Assembly: GCF_003633755.1 (NCBI RefSeq)
Contig: NZ_RBIL01000001.1
Span: 2,031,426-2,095,425 of the forward strand
DNA length: 64,000 nucleotides
Direction: 5' to 3'
Source: Solirubrobacter pauli
Lineage (GTDB): Bacteria; Actinomycetota; Thermoleophilia; Solirubrobacterales; Solirubrobacteraceae
The position numbers and the translations under genes were made by a program. Of the stretch, positions 41,944 through 49,905 are shown one piece after another; within the stretch, counting starts at the first letter, position 1, and each line of letters begins with the position of its first letter. The notes under the pieces were generated by a model. The model did not search any database and was not told the DNA's origin. It saw nothing but the letters and a program-made list of their open reading frames with translations.

Positions 41944-43494
41944 ATGCAGATCTTGCGTTTCGGCGCGGCCGTGGGTGCCGCGCTCGCGTTGGCCGCCCCG
42001 ACGGCCGCGACCGCGGCTGAGCCCGGGTACACGACGATCTTCGACGGGACCGCGAGCGGCTCCGACGCGTCGTTCGACAAGTGGGCGTACGCCGGCGGCG
42101 GCAGCGTCACGCTGCAGGCCGACGGCACCATGCGGTCGTCCGGCGGGTTCGGCATGCGCTGGTACACCGTCAAGCCGTTCGGCGACGTGTCGCTCAAGGT
42201 CGACTACCGCGACGCGCGCGGCGCCACGCCCGGCAACTCCAACGGCGGCGTGCTCGTCCGCTTCCCGGACCCGCGCGTGCCCGTCGCGGACACGCCCGCG
42301 TCCTGGTCCTACGACTGGAAGGGCGCGAGCGGGCCGTTCCCGCCCGCCAAGCAGTACTCCGGCGCGCCGGGCTGCCAGCGCGCGATCCCGTCGGTCCTCC
42401 CGGCCGACTGGGCGCCCGCGTGGGTGCCCGTCGTCTGCGGCGAGGAGGTGCAGATCAACGACTCGCCGGACGTCGGCGCGCCGGATCCGCGCAAGACCGG
42501 CTCGATCTACGGGTTCGCCGACCTCGACGCCACGCGCTCCGGCGCCGACGTGCGCTCCCGCCAGGTCGGGACGTGGCACACCATGGAGATCCGCATCGTC
42601 GGCCAGCAGTTCACGGTGCTCGTCGACGGCACGGTCATCAACCAGTGGGACGGCGCCGTGCCGATGTCCTTCCCGGACCGCGGCCTGGGCGACCCGCCGA
42701 CGATGGCCCGCCAGCTCGCGCAGGGCTACATCGGCCTGCAGGCCCACGGCGACGGCGACTCCATCGATTACCGCGACGTGCGCGTGAAGGAGCTGTCCGC
42801 GGCACCCCGGAACACGGCCGCGCCCGTCGTGACCGGCGACGGCTACACCGGCCGCGCGCTGACCTGCACGCCGGGCACGTGGGCGAACGTCGCCGCCGAC
42901 CAGGCGTACGTGGTCGAGTGGCTGCGGTCGAACGCGCCGGGCAACGACGCGCCCACGGACGCGGAGCTGGGCACGGTGAAGGTCGGCTCGGGCGCGTCCT
43001 ACACGCCGGGCGTGGCCGACCTGGGCAAGGTCATCTGGTGCCGCGTGTCGGTGACGAACGCCGAGGGCGGCACCGTCTGGGCGACCCGCGCGGCGCCGGC
43101 GATCACGCTCGCGAGCGACGTGACCGGCACGGTCGGCGGGTCGGTGGGCGCGACGTTGTCGCTCACGCTCGGCGCACCCGCGTCGTTCGGCACGTTCACG
43201 CCGGGCGCGGCGGGCACCTACACGGCCTCGACCGACGCGACCGTGATCTCCACCGCCGGCGACGCGACGCTGTCCGTGAGCGACCCTGGCCCGAACCCGG
43301 GTCATCTCGTGAACGGCGCGTTCGCGCTCGTGCAGCCGCTGGAAGGGCTCGGCGTCGTGAAGACCTGGAACGCGCCGACGACCAACGAGAAGGTGCCGGT
43401 GACGTTCACGCAGCGGATCGCCCCCGGCGACGCGCTGCGCACCGGGTCCTACGCGAAGACGCTCACCTTCACGCTCTCCACCACGGCGCCCTAG
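41944..43494 (+). CDS. Secreted DUF1080 (3-keto-disaccharide hydrolase-like) protein with shared C-terminal module
   Basis: 516 residues. A GAGGAG ribosome site lies about 10 bases before the ATG. Signal peptide 1-24 (ending TAATAAE). Residues about 28-285 form the concanavalin-like DUF1080 domain: TIFDGTASGSDASFDKW, LKVDYRD, NGGVLVRFPDPR, EVQINDSPD, YIGLQAHGDGDSIDYRDVRVKE. An Ig-like domain (about 290-385) with two cysteines follows, then the shared module to the end (STTAP). The DUF1080 domain is shared with the 1236-residue protein at 25 kb. Hydrolysis of 3-keto-glycosides outside the cell is the family-based expectation. Ends with a 4-base overlap with the convergent TetR gene. Confidence 0.87.
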   Translation: MQILRFGAAVGAALALAAPTAATAAEPGYTTIFDGTASGSDASFDKWAYAGGGSVTLQADGTMRSSGGFGMRWYTVKPFGDVSLKVDYRDARGATPGNSNGGVLVRFPDPRVPVADTPASWSYDWKGASGPFPPAKQYSGAPGCQRAIPSVLPADWAPAWVPVVCGEEVQINDSPDVGAPDPRKTGSIYGFADLDATRSGADVRSRQVGTWHTMEIRIVGQQFTVLVDGTVINQWDGAVPMSFPDRGLGDPPTMARQLAQGYIGLQAHGDGDSIDYRDVRVKELSAAPRNTAAPVVTGDGYTGRALTCTPGTWANVAADQAYVVEWLRSNAPGNDAPTDAELGTVKVGSGASYTPGVADLGKVIWCRVSVTNAEGGTVWATRAAPAITLASDVTGTVGGSVGATLSLTLGAPASFGTFTPGAAGTYTASTDATVISTAGDATLSVSDPGPNPGHLVNGAFALVQPLEGLGVVKTWNAPTTNEKVPVTFTQRIAPGDALRTGSYAKTLTFTLSTTAP

Positions 43495-44108
43495 GCGTCG
43501 GGGGATTCGCTCGCCGGCCGCTTCAGGAACAACCGGAGCAGGTCGGCGAGCGTCTCCTCGAGCTCGACCGAGCCGTCGTCGAGGTACTCCTGCAGCTGGA
43601 GCCCGTCGGCGACGGCCACGGCCACCGCGGCGAGCCGCTTCGGCGGCACGTCGTCGATCATCCGGCCGGCGGCCTGCTCGGCGGCGATCCGCGCCTCGAG
43701 CCCGTCGCGGGTGTACCGGTAGCGCTCGACGAAGAACTCGTGCGCCGGGTGGTCCGCGTCCATCGCCTCCGCGGCGAGCACGAGCAGCATGCGGATCAGC
43801 CCACGGTTCTCCACGCTCGCGCGCACGTACGCGCGCATCGTCGCGATCAGGTCCCGGTTGTTGGCCGCGAACAGCTCGAGACCGCGTTGCTCGTTGTCAC
43901 GCTCGTGCTGCTCGAGCACCGCCACCAGCAGCTCGGCCTTGCTCTCGAAGTGGTAGAGCAGGCCCTGCCGTGAGACGCCCGCCTCGGCCGCGATCACGTC
44001 GAGCGGGACGCTGCGGAACCCGCGGCTCGCGAACACGCCGATCGCGACCTCGATGATCCGCTCGCGCGTCGACTGGCCCTGCGGCGTCGTGTAAGTCCTG
44101 TCGGCCAT
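43491..44108 (-). CDS. TetR-family regulator
   Basis: 205 residues. Helix-turn-helix: STRERIIEVAIGVFASRGFRSVPLDVIAAEAGVSRQGLLYHFESKAELLVAVLE (about 13-65). The C-terminal half resembles TetR_C groups with a helical ligand pocket (MRAYVRASVENRGLIRMLLVLAAEA). Convergent with the secreted DUF1080 gene and 28 bases downstream of the end of the SnoaL-like gene. It could be the repressor for the repeat cluster at 41860-41894, but that is a guess. Confidence 0.9.
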   Translation of the reverse strand: MADRTYTTPQGQSTRERIIEVAIGVFASRGFRSVPLDVIAAEAGVSRQGLLYHFESKAELLVAVLEQHERDNEQRGLELFAANNRDLIATMRAYVRASVENRGLIRMLLVLAAEAMDADHPAHEFFVERYRYTRDGLEARIAAEQAAGRMIDDVPPKRLAAVAVAVADGLQLQEYLDDGSVELEETLADLLRLFLKRPASESPDA

Positions 44109-44136
44109 CCGCGCGTCAAGGCTACGAGAGTGCGGG

Positions 44137-44475
44137 TCAGCCGGTGATGTCCCAGCGGGTGATGTGCGTCCCGTCCGTGGCGATCGCGAACGCGCCGCCG
44201 CCGTTGTACCCGTTGCCCGTCACCTGGATCTGGACGGTCGTGGTGTCGCCCTCCGTGGTCGCCGACAGCGCCTCGAAGTGGCTCTGCGCGCCGATGTTCT
44301 CGTTGGCGTCCCAGCGGGCGATCTCGTCGTGGCCCGTGAACGTGCGGCCCCAGTCGTTGAGCACGGCGTCGGGCGCGAACGCTTGCACGAACGCGGCGGA
44401 GTCGCCGCGGTTGGTCGCCTCGAACGCCTGCCGGATCGGCGCGTCAAGGGTGCTGAGGACGTCGTCGTGGGTCAT
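44137..44475 (-). CDS. SnoaL-like (NTF2-fold) protein
   Basis: 112 residues, ATG start overlapping the stop of the upstream esterase gene (ATGA). The pattern IRQAFEATNRGDSAAFVQAFAPDAVLNDWGRTFTGHDEIARWDANENIG and FEALSATTEGDTTTVQIQVTGNGYNGGGAFAIATDG is that of the SnoaL-like family, a cone-shaped alpha+beta barrel that includes small isomerases, cyclases and dehydratases. No catalytic assignment is possible. Being the last gene of the unit, it may use a product released by the esterase, but it has no signal peptide. Confidence 0.82.
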   Translation of the reverse strand: MTHDDVLSTLDAPIRQAFEATNRGDSAAFVQAFAPDAVLNDWGRTFTGHDEIARWDANENIGAQSHFEALSATTEGDTTTVQIQVTGNGYNGGGAFAIATDGTHITRWDITG

Positions 44476-45752
44476 GGCGCTGTGGTGGAGAGCGTGAACG
44501 TCAGCGTCGTGCTGTACGTGCCGGTGCGCAGCGGCTCGTCCGCGGCGATCGGCTGCTCGAACGTGAGGTCCACGCGTTCGGCGGTCGTGGGCGCCGTCCA
44601 GGCCTTGACCGTGCCGGGCGCGGGCGTCCCGTTCACGCGCACGGGCTGCGCGAGCGTGAACGTGCCGTTGGTGAGGCGGCCGTCGCCGACGGACAGGGTC
44701 GCGTCGCCGGCGGTCGACGTGACCGTGGCCTTCGAGGTCACCGCGTACGTGCGGGCGACGCCGGGCGTGAACGCGCCGAAGCTCGGCACCGCGTCCAGCT
44801 GAAGGCTGAGCGTGGCGGACACCGTGCCGCCCACCGTCGTCTCGGTGGTGGCCGGGAAGACGGCGACGAGGTTGCGCAGCGTCTGCTCGAGCCCGCGCGC
44901 CCAGTACGGCCAGTCGTGCACTCCGGGCCCGTAGTCGTCGTAGACGTGCGGGATCTGGAGCTCGTCGAGCCTGGCGTGCAGCGCGGCGTTCTCCTTGGAG
45001 ACCTCGAACTCGAGGTTGTCCCGGCTCGTGCGGGTGTCCAGCGGGCCCGGCTGGCCGTTGCCCGTGCGCAGCTCGATCAGCTTCAGGCCGCGCAGGTTCG
45101 CGGCCAGGTCGAGCGGGTTGTGCTCCCGCCAGCGCGCGAGGTCCGTCGCCCGCGGGCCCCACACGCTGTCGGGGATGAGGTTCGCGTAGCCGTTGGCCGC
45201 GAACGAGGGCGCGTCGGCGACGCCGCTGTAGCTCGCCGCCGCCTCGAACACGCCGGGGTGGCGCGCCGCGTACTTGAGCGCGCCGAAGCCGCCCATGCTC
45301 AGGCCCGCGACCGCGCGCTTGCCGGTGGTGCGGAATGCCTGGTCGACCCACGGCAGCAGCTCGTCGAACGCGTACGTCTCGTAGCGTGGCGTTCCGCCCT
45401 CGTGCGGGTCGCTGTACCAGCCGGCGCTGCCGCCGTCGGGCATCACGACGATCAGCGGGTACGGGGCGCTGAGCTGCTCCGCGCGGCCCTTGTCCACCCA
45501 CGACCGGTAGTCGTCGCAGCAGCCGTGCAGCAGGAGCAGCACCGGGTACGTGCGCGCGCTGTCCGCGTCGTAGCCCTGCGGCAGCAGCACCCGGATGCTC
45601 GTCGCCTTGCCGAGCGCCGTGCTCGTCGCCGTGTACTGCGTGAGCCGTGGGCTCAACGCCTGCTGGTTCGTGATCGTCAGGCCTTGCGCCTGCGCGCTCG
45701 CCGTCATCCACAGCGCACACACCAGCCCGAGCAGCAGCCCTCGACGCAGCAT
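44472..45752 (-). CDS. Secreted esterase (Ag85/esterase D-like alpha/beta hydrolase) with shared C-terminal module
   Basis: 426 residues from the ATG at 45752, just after GGGGGAGAG. Signal peptide 1-22 (ending ASAQAQG). The alpha/beta hydrolase domain (about 25-300) has the oxyanion segment LLLLHGCCDDYRSW, the nucleophile elbow AGLSMGGFG (S152), and the histidine in GPGVHDWPYW; it resembles the putative esterase family (antigen 85/esterase D). The last 121 residues are the shared C-terminal module (STTAP). It should hydrolyse or transfer acyl esters outside the cell. It is coupled to the SnoaL-like gene. Confidence 0.9.
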   Translation of the reverse strand: MLRRGLLLGLVCALWMTASAQAQGLTITNQQALSPRLTQYTATSTALGKATSIRVLLPQGYDADSARTYPVLLLLHGCCDDYRSWVDKGRAEQLSAPYPLIVVMPDGGSAGWYSDPHEGGTPRYETYAFDELLPWVDQAFRTTGKRAVAGLSMGGFGALKYAARHPGVFEAAASYSGVADAPSFAANGYANLIPDSVWGPRATDLARWREHNPLDLAANLRGLKLIELRTGNGQPGPLDTRTSRDNLEFEVSKENAALHARLDELQIPHVYDDYGPGVHDWPYWARGLEQTLRNLVAVFPATTETTVGGTVSATLSLQLDAVPSFGAFTPGVARTYAVTSKATVTSTAGDATLSVGDGRLTNGTFTLAQPVRVNGTPAPGTVKAWTAPTTAERVDLTFEQPIAADEPLRTGTYSTTLTFTLSTTAP

Positions 45753-45812
45753 CTCTCCCCCTACCGTCCGCCTCTCCCGACGGCGGACCATACTCCGGCT
45801 ACGGTCTTGCGC

Positions 45813-46226
45813 GTGCCAGTAGCCGTGTACCGCGCGCCGATGCGCGCGCGTGACCGCGAGTCACCCGTCGGCGAAGGCGCGGGCTTCGGCCTCGCGTGCG
45901 GCGTCGTCGGGATCGGCGACACCCTCGCCCGGCGGGTCGAGCGGCTCGCGTCGCTCCCCGACGGCGTGTTCGTCTGGACGCGCGACTCAGGCGGCTGGTT
46001 CCACCTCGGCCGCGTGGCCGGTCCCTACCGGCTCGACGAGTCCGAGGCCGCCCGCGCCGTCGGCATCGTCCACGTGCGCCCGTGCGCGTGGCTCGACGAC
46101 CCGTTCTCGCCCGACGCGGTGCCGGCCGCGGTGGCTGCGTCCTTCGCCCGCGGCGGCCGCAACCTCCAGCAGATCCACGGAGGGTCCGTCGAGGCGCGCA
46201 CCCTCGAGCTCTGGCCGGCCCAGTAG
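45813..46226 (+). CDS. Conserved-looking actinobacterial protein of unknown function
   Basis: 137 residues from a GTG at 45813 (VPVAVYRAPMRARDRESPVGEG); an ATG at 45840 is a possible later start. The middle reads DTLARRVERLASLPDGVFVWTRDSGGWFHLGRVAGPYRLDESEAARAVGIVHVRPCAWLDD, a compact beta-rich pattern with conserved tryptophans that looks like a nucleic acid or small-ligand binding barrel. I do not recognise a named family. Divergent from the esterase gene with a 60-base gap. Confidence 0.65.
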   Translation: MPVAVYRAPMRARDRESPVGEGAGFGLACGVVGIGDTLARRVERLASLPDGVFVWTRDSGGWFHLGRVAGPYRLDESEAARAVGIVHVRPCAWLDDPFSPDAVPAAVAASFARGGRNLQQIHGGSVEARTLELWPAQ

Positions 46227-46313
46227 CGCGCGACCAGGGTCTTCCACGGGCGCGATCCACGGCCATCCGCGGGACGGTGTGTGAGACCACCGAACCCCCG
46301 AGAGGACCGCACC

Positions 46314-46598
46314 ATGGAATACCTCGTCGACTTCGCCGTGACCGTCCCGGCCGGGACGCCCGAAGCTGAGGCGAAGGCCCGCTTCGCCGGCGAGACCGTC
46401 GCCGCCGCCGAGCTGGCGGACGCCGGCCACTTGCTCCGCGTGTGGAAGCGCCCCCTCGACGGCGCGATCGTCGGGCTCTACCGCGCCGACGACGACGCGC
46501 ACCTCGAGACGCTCCTGCGGACCTTGCCGCTGTACGAGTGGATGCGCATCGGCGTGACCGCGCTCGACGCCCATCCGAACGACCCGCGACGCAACTAG
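46314..46598 (+). CDS. Muconolactone delta-isomerase-like protein
   Basis: 94 residues after a GAGAGGA ribosome site. The pattern MEYLVDFAVTVPAGTPEAEAKARFAGETVAAAELADAGHLLRVWKRP, then GLYRADDDAHLETLLRTLPLYEWMRIGVTALDAHPNDP matches the muconolactone isomerase family (CatC), a small ferredoxin-like fold that moves the double bond of muconolactone in the beta-ketoadipate pathway. No other cat genes are near, so a different small lactone or a stand-alone role is possible. A strong bidirectional hairpin follows it. Confidence 0.82.
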   Translation: MEYLVDFAVTVPAGTPEAEAKARFAGETVAAAELADAGHLLRVWKRPLDGAIVGLYRADDDAHLETLLRTLPLYEWMRIGVTALDAHPNDPRRN

Positions 46599-46606
46599 CG
46601 CCGGCC

Positions 46607-46635
46607 GCTCCCGGCCGGCGGTGCCGGCCGGGAGC
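46607..46635. terminator. Bidirectional hairpin between convergent genes
   Basis: A perfect 13-base stem GCTCCCGGCCGGC/GCCGGCCGGGAGC (46607-46619 with 46623-46635) with a 3-base loop lies 9 bases past the muconolactone-isomerase-like stop and 12 bases past the convergent crotonase stop. It can serve both. Confidence 0.62.
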
Positions 46636-46647
46636 GAGCGGGAACCG

Positions 46648-47370
46648 CTACGCCGCGACCAGCCGCGCGGCGGACGCGAAGAACGCCTGATAGGCCGCGA
46701 CCAGCTCGTCGTTCCCCGGCAGGGTCGTCGCGTCGACGAGCGCCTTCGTCGTCGCGAGGGTGCGCTTGTCGATGCGGCTGAGCCGGTCGGCCAGCTCGTC
46801 CACGAAGCCGTCGAGCTGCTCGTCCGGGAGCGCGCGATTGACGACGCCGTACCGCTCGGCCGTCGCCCCGTCGAGCGGCTGCGAGCCCAGGATCACCTCG
46901 AGGGCCCGTGCCCGCCCGGCGAGGGCCGGCAGCCGCCCGATCGCGCCGCCGCCGGGCACGAGCCCGCGGCTCACCTCGGGCTGGTCGATCGCCGTGTTGT
47001 CCAGGCTCGCGAACCGCAGGTCGGCCGCGTACACGAACTCGGCGCCCACGCCGCGCGCCGCTCCCCGGATGCGTGCGATCGACACGACCGGCAACCGGCT
47101 GAGCCGCACCGTGAGGTCGAGCCACGGAACCAGGCCGGTCGGCCCGGGATCGCTCGGCGTGTCGGCCGCCTTGCTCAGGTCGTACGGCCCGAGGTAATGC
47201 GCCTCGTCGGCGCTGCCGAAGACCACGACCGTCACGTCGGGATCGTGCTCGAGCTCGTCCACCAGCGCCTGGAGCTCGAGGATCATATTCGGGTCGACCA
47301 GGTTGCCGGGCGCGTTGTCGAAGTCCACGTCCCACCGGGTGTGCGTGCGGGTCACCTTGAGAGCGGTCAT
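46648..47370 (-). CDS. Enoyl-CoA hydratase/isomerase (crotonase) family protein
   Basis: 240 residues. Crotonase fold features: VTVVVFGSADEAHYLGPYDLSKAAD, RLSRLPVVSIARIRGAARGVGAEFVYAADLRFAS (oxyanion and helix), VSRGLVPGGGAIGRLPALAGRARALEVILGSQPLDGATAERYGVVNRALPDEQL. The usual catalytic glutamates of enoyl-CoA hydratase are not obvious (the position after SRGLVPGGG is A), so the reaction may be isomerisation, decarboxylation or hydrolysis of an acyl-CoA. Stand-alone minus-strand gene, 60 bases from the PIN remnant. Confidence 0.82.
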   Translation of the reverse strand: MTALKVTRTHTRWDVDFDNAPGNLVDPNMILELQALVDELEHDPDVTVVVFGSADEAHYLGPYDLSKAADTPSDPGPTGLVPWLDLTVRLSRLPVVSIARIRGAARGVGAEFVYAADLRFASLDNTAIDQPEVSRGLVPGGGAIGRLPALAGRARALEVILGSQPLDGATAERYGVVNRALPDEQLDGFVDELADRLSRIDKRTLATTKALVDATTLPGNDELVAAYQAFFASAARLVAA

Positions 47371-47430
47371 GCCTCGCAGCTTCCGCCCGCGCGCCGTCCG
47401 TCGCGCCCGGGTGTCCCCCGGGCCGGGTCC

Positions 47431-47760
47431 CTAGTCGCCGGGCTGTGGCGCGCGAACGTCGACGAGGTCCCCGATGATCTGGAAGTCCGCGACGTCGCGC
47501 GTGAGCAGCGGAACCCGATGGACGTTCGCGGTCGCGGCGATCGCCAGGTCCATCGCCCTCCGTCTCGGCTGCCCGCCGCGCGTCCGCACCGCGGCCGACA
47601 GCCGCCCCCACTCCCGCGCGACCGCGGCGTCGATCGGCAGGGGCTCGAACGTCGCCTCGACCACGCCCAGCCGCACCATGCGCCGAGCACGATCGTCGGG
47701 GTCCTGCGCCACCCCGACGCGTGTCGAGCAGCGCCTGCGCTTACGCGAACGGGTGAGGTC
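47431..47760 (-). pseudogene. Truncated PIN-domain (VapC-type) toxin
   Basis: The frame retains the last two thirds of a PIN domain: DPDDRARRMVRLGVVEATF, LPIDAAVAREWGRL, the third acidic position in RRRAMDLAIAATA and the fourth in LLTRDVADFQIIGDLVD. The N-terminal part, which should supply the first aspartate (the L-DTSV- motif) and a glutamate, is missing; the sequence upstream of about 47690 reads as arginine-rich noise in this frame. No start codon gives a full domain, and no antitoxin gene of the VapB type is next to it. The edges are approximate. Confidence 0.68.
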
Positions 47761-47800
47761 AATGTACGTCGTTGCAGACGCATCTACTACAGTGGCGGGT

Positions 47801-48358
47801 ATGAAGATCACCACCATCGGCAGGGGCACGATCGGCGGGACGCTCGCACGGCTGTGGACGTCCGCGGGCCACGAGGTGACCGAGCTCGGCCGCGCGGGCG
47901 GCGACGCCTCCGACGCCGACGTCGTCCTGCTCGCGGTGCCCAACGGCGCCGTGCCGGACGCCCTTCGCGCCGTCACCGGCCTCGAGGGCAAGGTCGTCCT
48001 CGACGCCACCAACCGGCTCGGCGGGGACCCGGCGCCGGACGGATACGCGTCCGTCGCCGAGTACGTCAAGGCCACGACCGGCGGCCCGACGGCGAAGGCC
48101 TTCAACCTCAACTTCGGCGCGCTGTTCGAGCAGGCCGCCACCGGCGAGCGCCGACCCCAGAACCTGTGGGTGGGCGACGACGCCGCCCGTGCGACCGTCG
48201 AGCAGCTCACCCGCGACATGGGCATGGAGCCGGTCTACGGCGGACCGCTCGACCGCGCCGCCACCCAGGAGGCGTTCGCCCAGATGCTGATCACGATCAC
48301 TCAGGACGGCGACCAGGGATTGCTCTTCTACCGCTTCGCGCCGCCGGACCAGCTCTAG
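47801..48358 (+). CDS. NADPH-dependent F420 reductase-like oxidoreductase
   Basis: 185 residues from the ATG at 47801. Rossmann start MKITTIGRGTIGGTLARLWTSAGHEVTELGR (GxGxxG as GRGTIG), then DVVLLAVPNGAVPDALRAV, GKVVLDATNRLG and AFNLNFGALFEQ, the pattern of the NADP oxidoreductase coenzyme F420-dependent family and its relatives that act as small reductases. Cytosolic. A MarR regulator follows 22 bases later on the same strand, so they are probably one transcript with the regulator controlling its own unit. Confidence 0.84.
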   Translation: MKITTIGRGTIGGTLARLWTSAGHEVTELGRAGGDASDADVVLLAVPNGAVPDALRAVTGLEGKVVLDATNRLGGDPAPDGYASVAEYVKATTGGPTAKAFNLNFGALFEQAATGERRPQNLWVGDDAARATVEQLTRDMGMEPVYGGPLDRAATQEAFAQMLITITQDGDQGLLFYRFAPPDQL

Positions 48359-48379
48359 CCGCCGACATATCCTGCCCGT

Positions 48380-48859
48380 GTGGCCGAACGCGGGTCCCCC
48401 AGCAGGCTCTCCGACGACGAGCTCGCGGCCTGGCAGGGCCTGTTGCGAGCCAACGCCACGCTGCAACGGACGCTGGACGCCGACCTCCAGCGGTCCCATC
48501 AGCTCTCAGCCAACGCCTACGACGTGCTGATCCAGCTCGGCCTCGCGCCGGAGAAGCGCCTGCGGATGCGTGACCTGGCCGACGAGGTCCTGATGAGCCA
48601 CAACGGCCTCAGCGGCATCGTGGCGCAGCTCGAGTCGGCCGGGCTCGTCGTCCGCACACGGGACGCGAAGGACGGCCGCGTGGTGTACGCCGGCCTCACG
48701 CCGGAAGGCCAGACGGTGCTCCGCTCGGCGAACCGCGCCCACCTCGCCCGCGTGCGCGAGCTGTTCCTGGACCGGCTGAGCGCCGAGCAGCTGCAGCAGT
48801 TGCGGGCGATCTGGGACGCCGTCGACCCCGCGCTCGTCGCCGGACGACCCCGCCCCTGA
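48380..48859 (+). CDS. MarR-family regulator
   Basis: 159 residues, GTG start. Winged-helix features: LSANAYDVLIQLGLAPEKRLRMRDLADEVLMSHNGLSGIVAQLESAGLVVRTRDAKDGRVVYAGLTPEG (about 45-115), then the C-terminal dimer helix with AHLARVRELFLDRL. Probably controls the preceding reductase and itself. A hairpin directly follows the stop. Confidence 0.92.
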   Translation: MAERGSPSRLSDDELAAWQGLLRANATLQRTLDADLQRSHQLSANAYDVLIQLGLAPEKRLRMRDLADEVLMSHNGLSGIVAQLESAGLVVRTRDAKDGRVVYAGLTPEGQTVLRSANRAHLARVRELFLDRLSAEQLQQLRAIWDAVDPALVAGRPRP

Positions 48860-48866
48860 GAACGAC

Positions 48867-48893
48867 GAAAGCCTCGCGAATGGCGAGGCTTTC
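48867..48893. terminator. Bidirectional hairpin between the MarR gene and tRNA-Asp
   Basis: A perfect 11-base stem GAAAGCCTCGC/GCGAGGCTTTC with a 5-base loop (48867-48877 and 48883-48893). The A-rich left arm and T-rich right arm give each strand a short T-run, so it can end the MarR transcript and the opposite tRNA transcript. Confidence 0.72.
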
Positions 48894-48904
48894 AGTACGT
48901 CCTA

Positions 48905-48978
<74 letters not shown>

Positions 48979-49104
48979 CGGGCGCGGAGGAGATAGTAGC
49001 GCCCTCCCGTCACCGCCGGGTGGCGAAGCCGAAACGGAACGCAACTTCGAGCCCGACCAGGGTTTCCAGCGGCAGTCAAGCGAGGCAGCCGGGAGGTAGG
49101 GCTG

Positions 49105-49683
49105 ATGTTGAAGGTGGGAGCGGGACGCGCCGCCGCGGCGGTGCTGATGACGCTTGCGGTGGCCGGGACGGCACAGGCGGCGCAGATCGGCGGGACGGCC
49201 GGCGACGATCGGATCCGGGGCACGATGCGGGCCGACGTGATCGACGGCTCGGCCGGCAACGACCAGATCAACGCGCGGCGCGGCAAGGACACCGTCACCG
49301 GCGGCGACGGGAACGACCTGCTCAGAGGCGGGTGGGGCGCGGACCGGCAGTTCGGCGGCGCCGGGAACGACACGATCTACGCCGGGGTCGGCCGGGACGA
49401 GAGCTGGGGCGAGGACGGGGACGACACGCTGTGGGCGCTCGCGCGCGCGGACGTGCGCGGCAAGCAGGACACGCAGGGCGACGTCCTGCACGGCGGGAAC
49501 GGCAACGACACGTTCCGCACGCGGGACGGCGAGGCCGACACGATCGACTGCGGGCCGGGCGTGGACACGGTCTACGCGGACTTCAAGGACGTGCTCGCGA
49601 ACCCGGCGGAGTGCGAGGTCGTCAACCGGGCGCGACGCGTCAAGAAGGCCGATGACCAGCGGGAGAACGCGGATCCGCGCTGA
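49105..49683 (+). CDS. Secreted small RTX-like calcium-binding repeat protein
   Basis: 192 residues from the ATG at 49105, preceded by GGGAGG. Signal peptide (MLKVGAGRAAAAVLMTLAVAGTAQAAQ). Residues 28-140 hold short nonapeptide repeats (GGTAGDDRIRG, GSAGNDQINARRG, GGDGNDLLRGG, GGAGNDTIYAGVG, GGNGNDTFRTRDG). Two cysteines (ADTIDCGPG and PAECEVV) and a charged tail follow. It resembles the repeat part of the larger protein at 18 kb but lacks its basic C-terminal module. It probably binds calcium on or near the cell surface; no export genes are nearby. Confidence 0.82.
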   Translation: MLKVGAGRAAAAVLMTLAVAGTAQAAQIGGTAGDDRIRGTMRADVIDGSAGNDQINARRGKDTVTGGDGNDLLRGGWGADRQFGGAGNDTIYAGVGRDESWGEDGDDTLWALARADVRGKQDTQGDVLHGGNGNDTFRTRDGEADTIDCGPGVDTVYADFKDVLANPAECEVVNRARRVKKADDQRENADPR

Positions 49684-49733
49684 TTGATGGCGCGGCGGGA
49701 CTAATGCGGTTGAGGTGGGGGTAGGCGAATGCC

Positions 49734-49799
49734 ATGTACATCGGCATTGGCACCCTCCTCGTCATCATCATCATCCTGCTGCTCATCTTCCTTCTCTGA
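49734..49799 (+). CDS. 21-residue hydrophobic membrane micropeptide
   Basis: An ATG at 49734 encodes MYIGIGTLLVIIIILLLIFLL and stops at 49797-49799. Almost the whole peptide is a membrane helix. The YIGIGTL- start followed by a run of Ile/Leu resembles short hydrophobic peptides with a G-x-L-V-I-I-I pattern that recur in actinobacterial and other genomes; here it is called on sequence alone. A G-rich stretch (GGTGGGGGTAGGCG) precedes it but is slightly far. It lies between the RTX-like gene and the third MMPL exporter, 107 bases before the latter. Confidence 0.5.
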   Translation: MYIGIGTLLVIIIILLLIFLL

Positions 49800-49905
49800 G
49801 CAGGGGATCTATGGCTTTCCCCACCATTGGTCCGGTGGGGTGCTGTAGCTAGATAGGCCGGTATGCGCGAGTGAAGTCCGGCCCCATCCACGGGACGCTC
49901 CGCGC

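Noticed and set aside
47700-47740. LLDT in another minus-strand frame near the PIN remnant, possibly its lost N-terminus
   Set aside because: Four residues without the rest of the helix are not enough; it may be a deletion scar, but no frameshift site can be placed.
47762-47800. Plus-strand MYVVADAS just before the reductase ATG, which looks like the start of a PIN domain
   Set aside because: It runs straight into the Rossmann start of the reductase and is on the opposite strand to the PIN remnant, so the likeness is chance.
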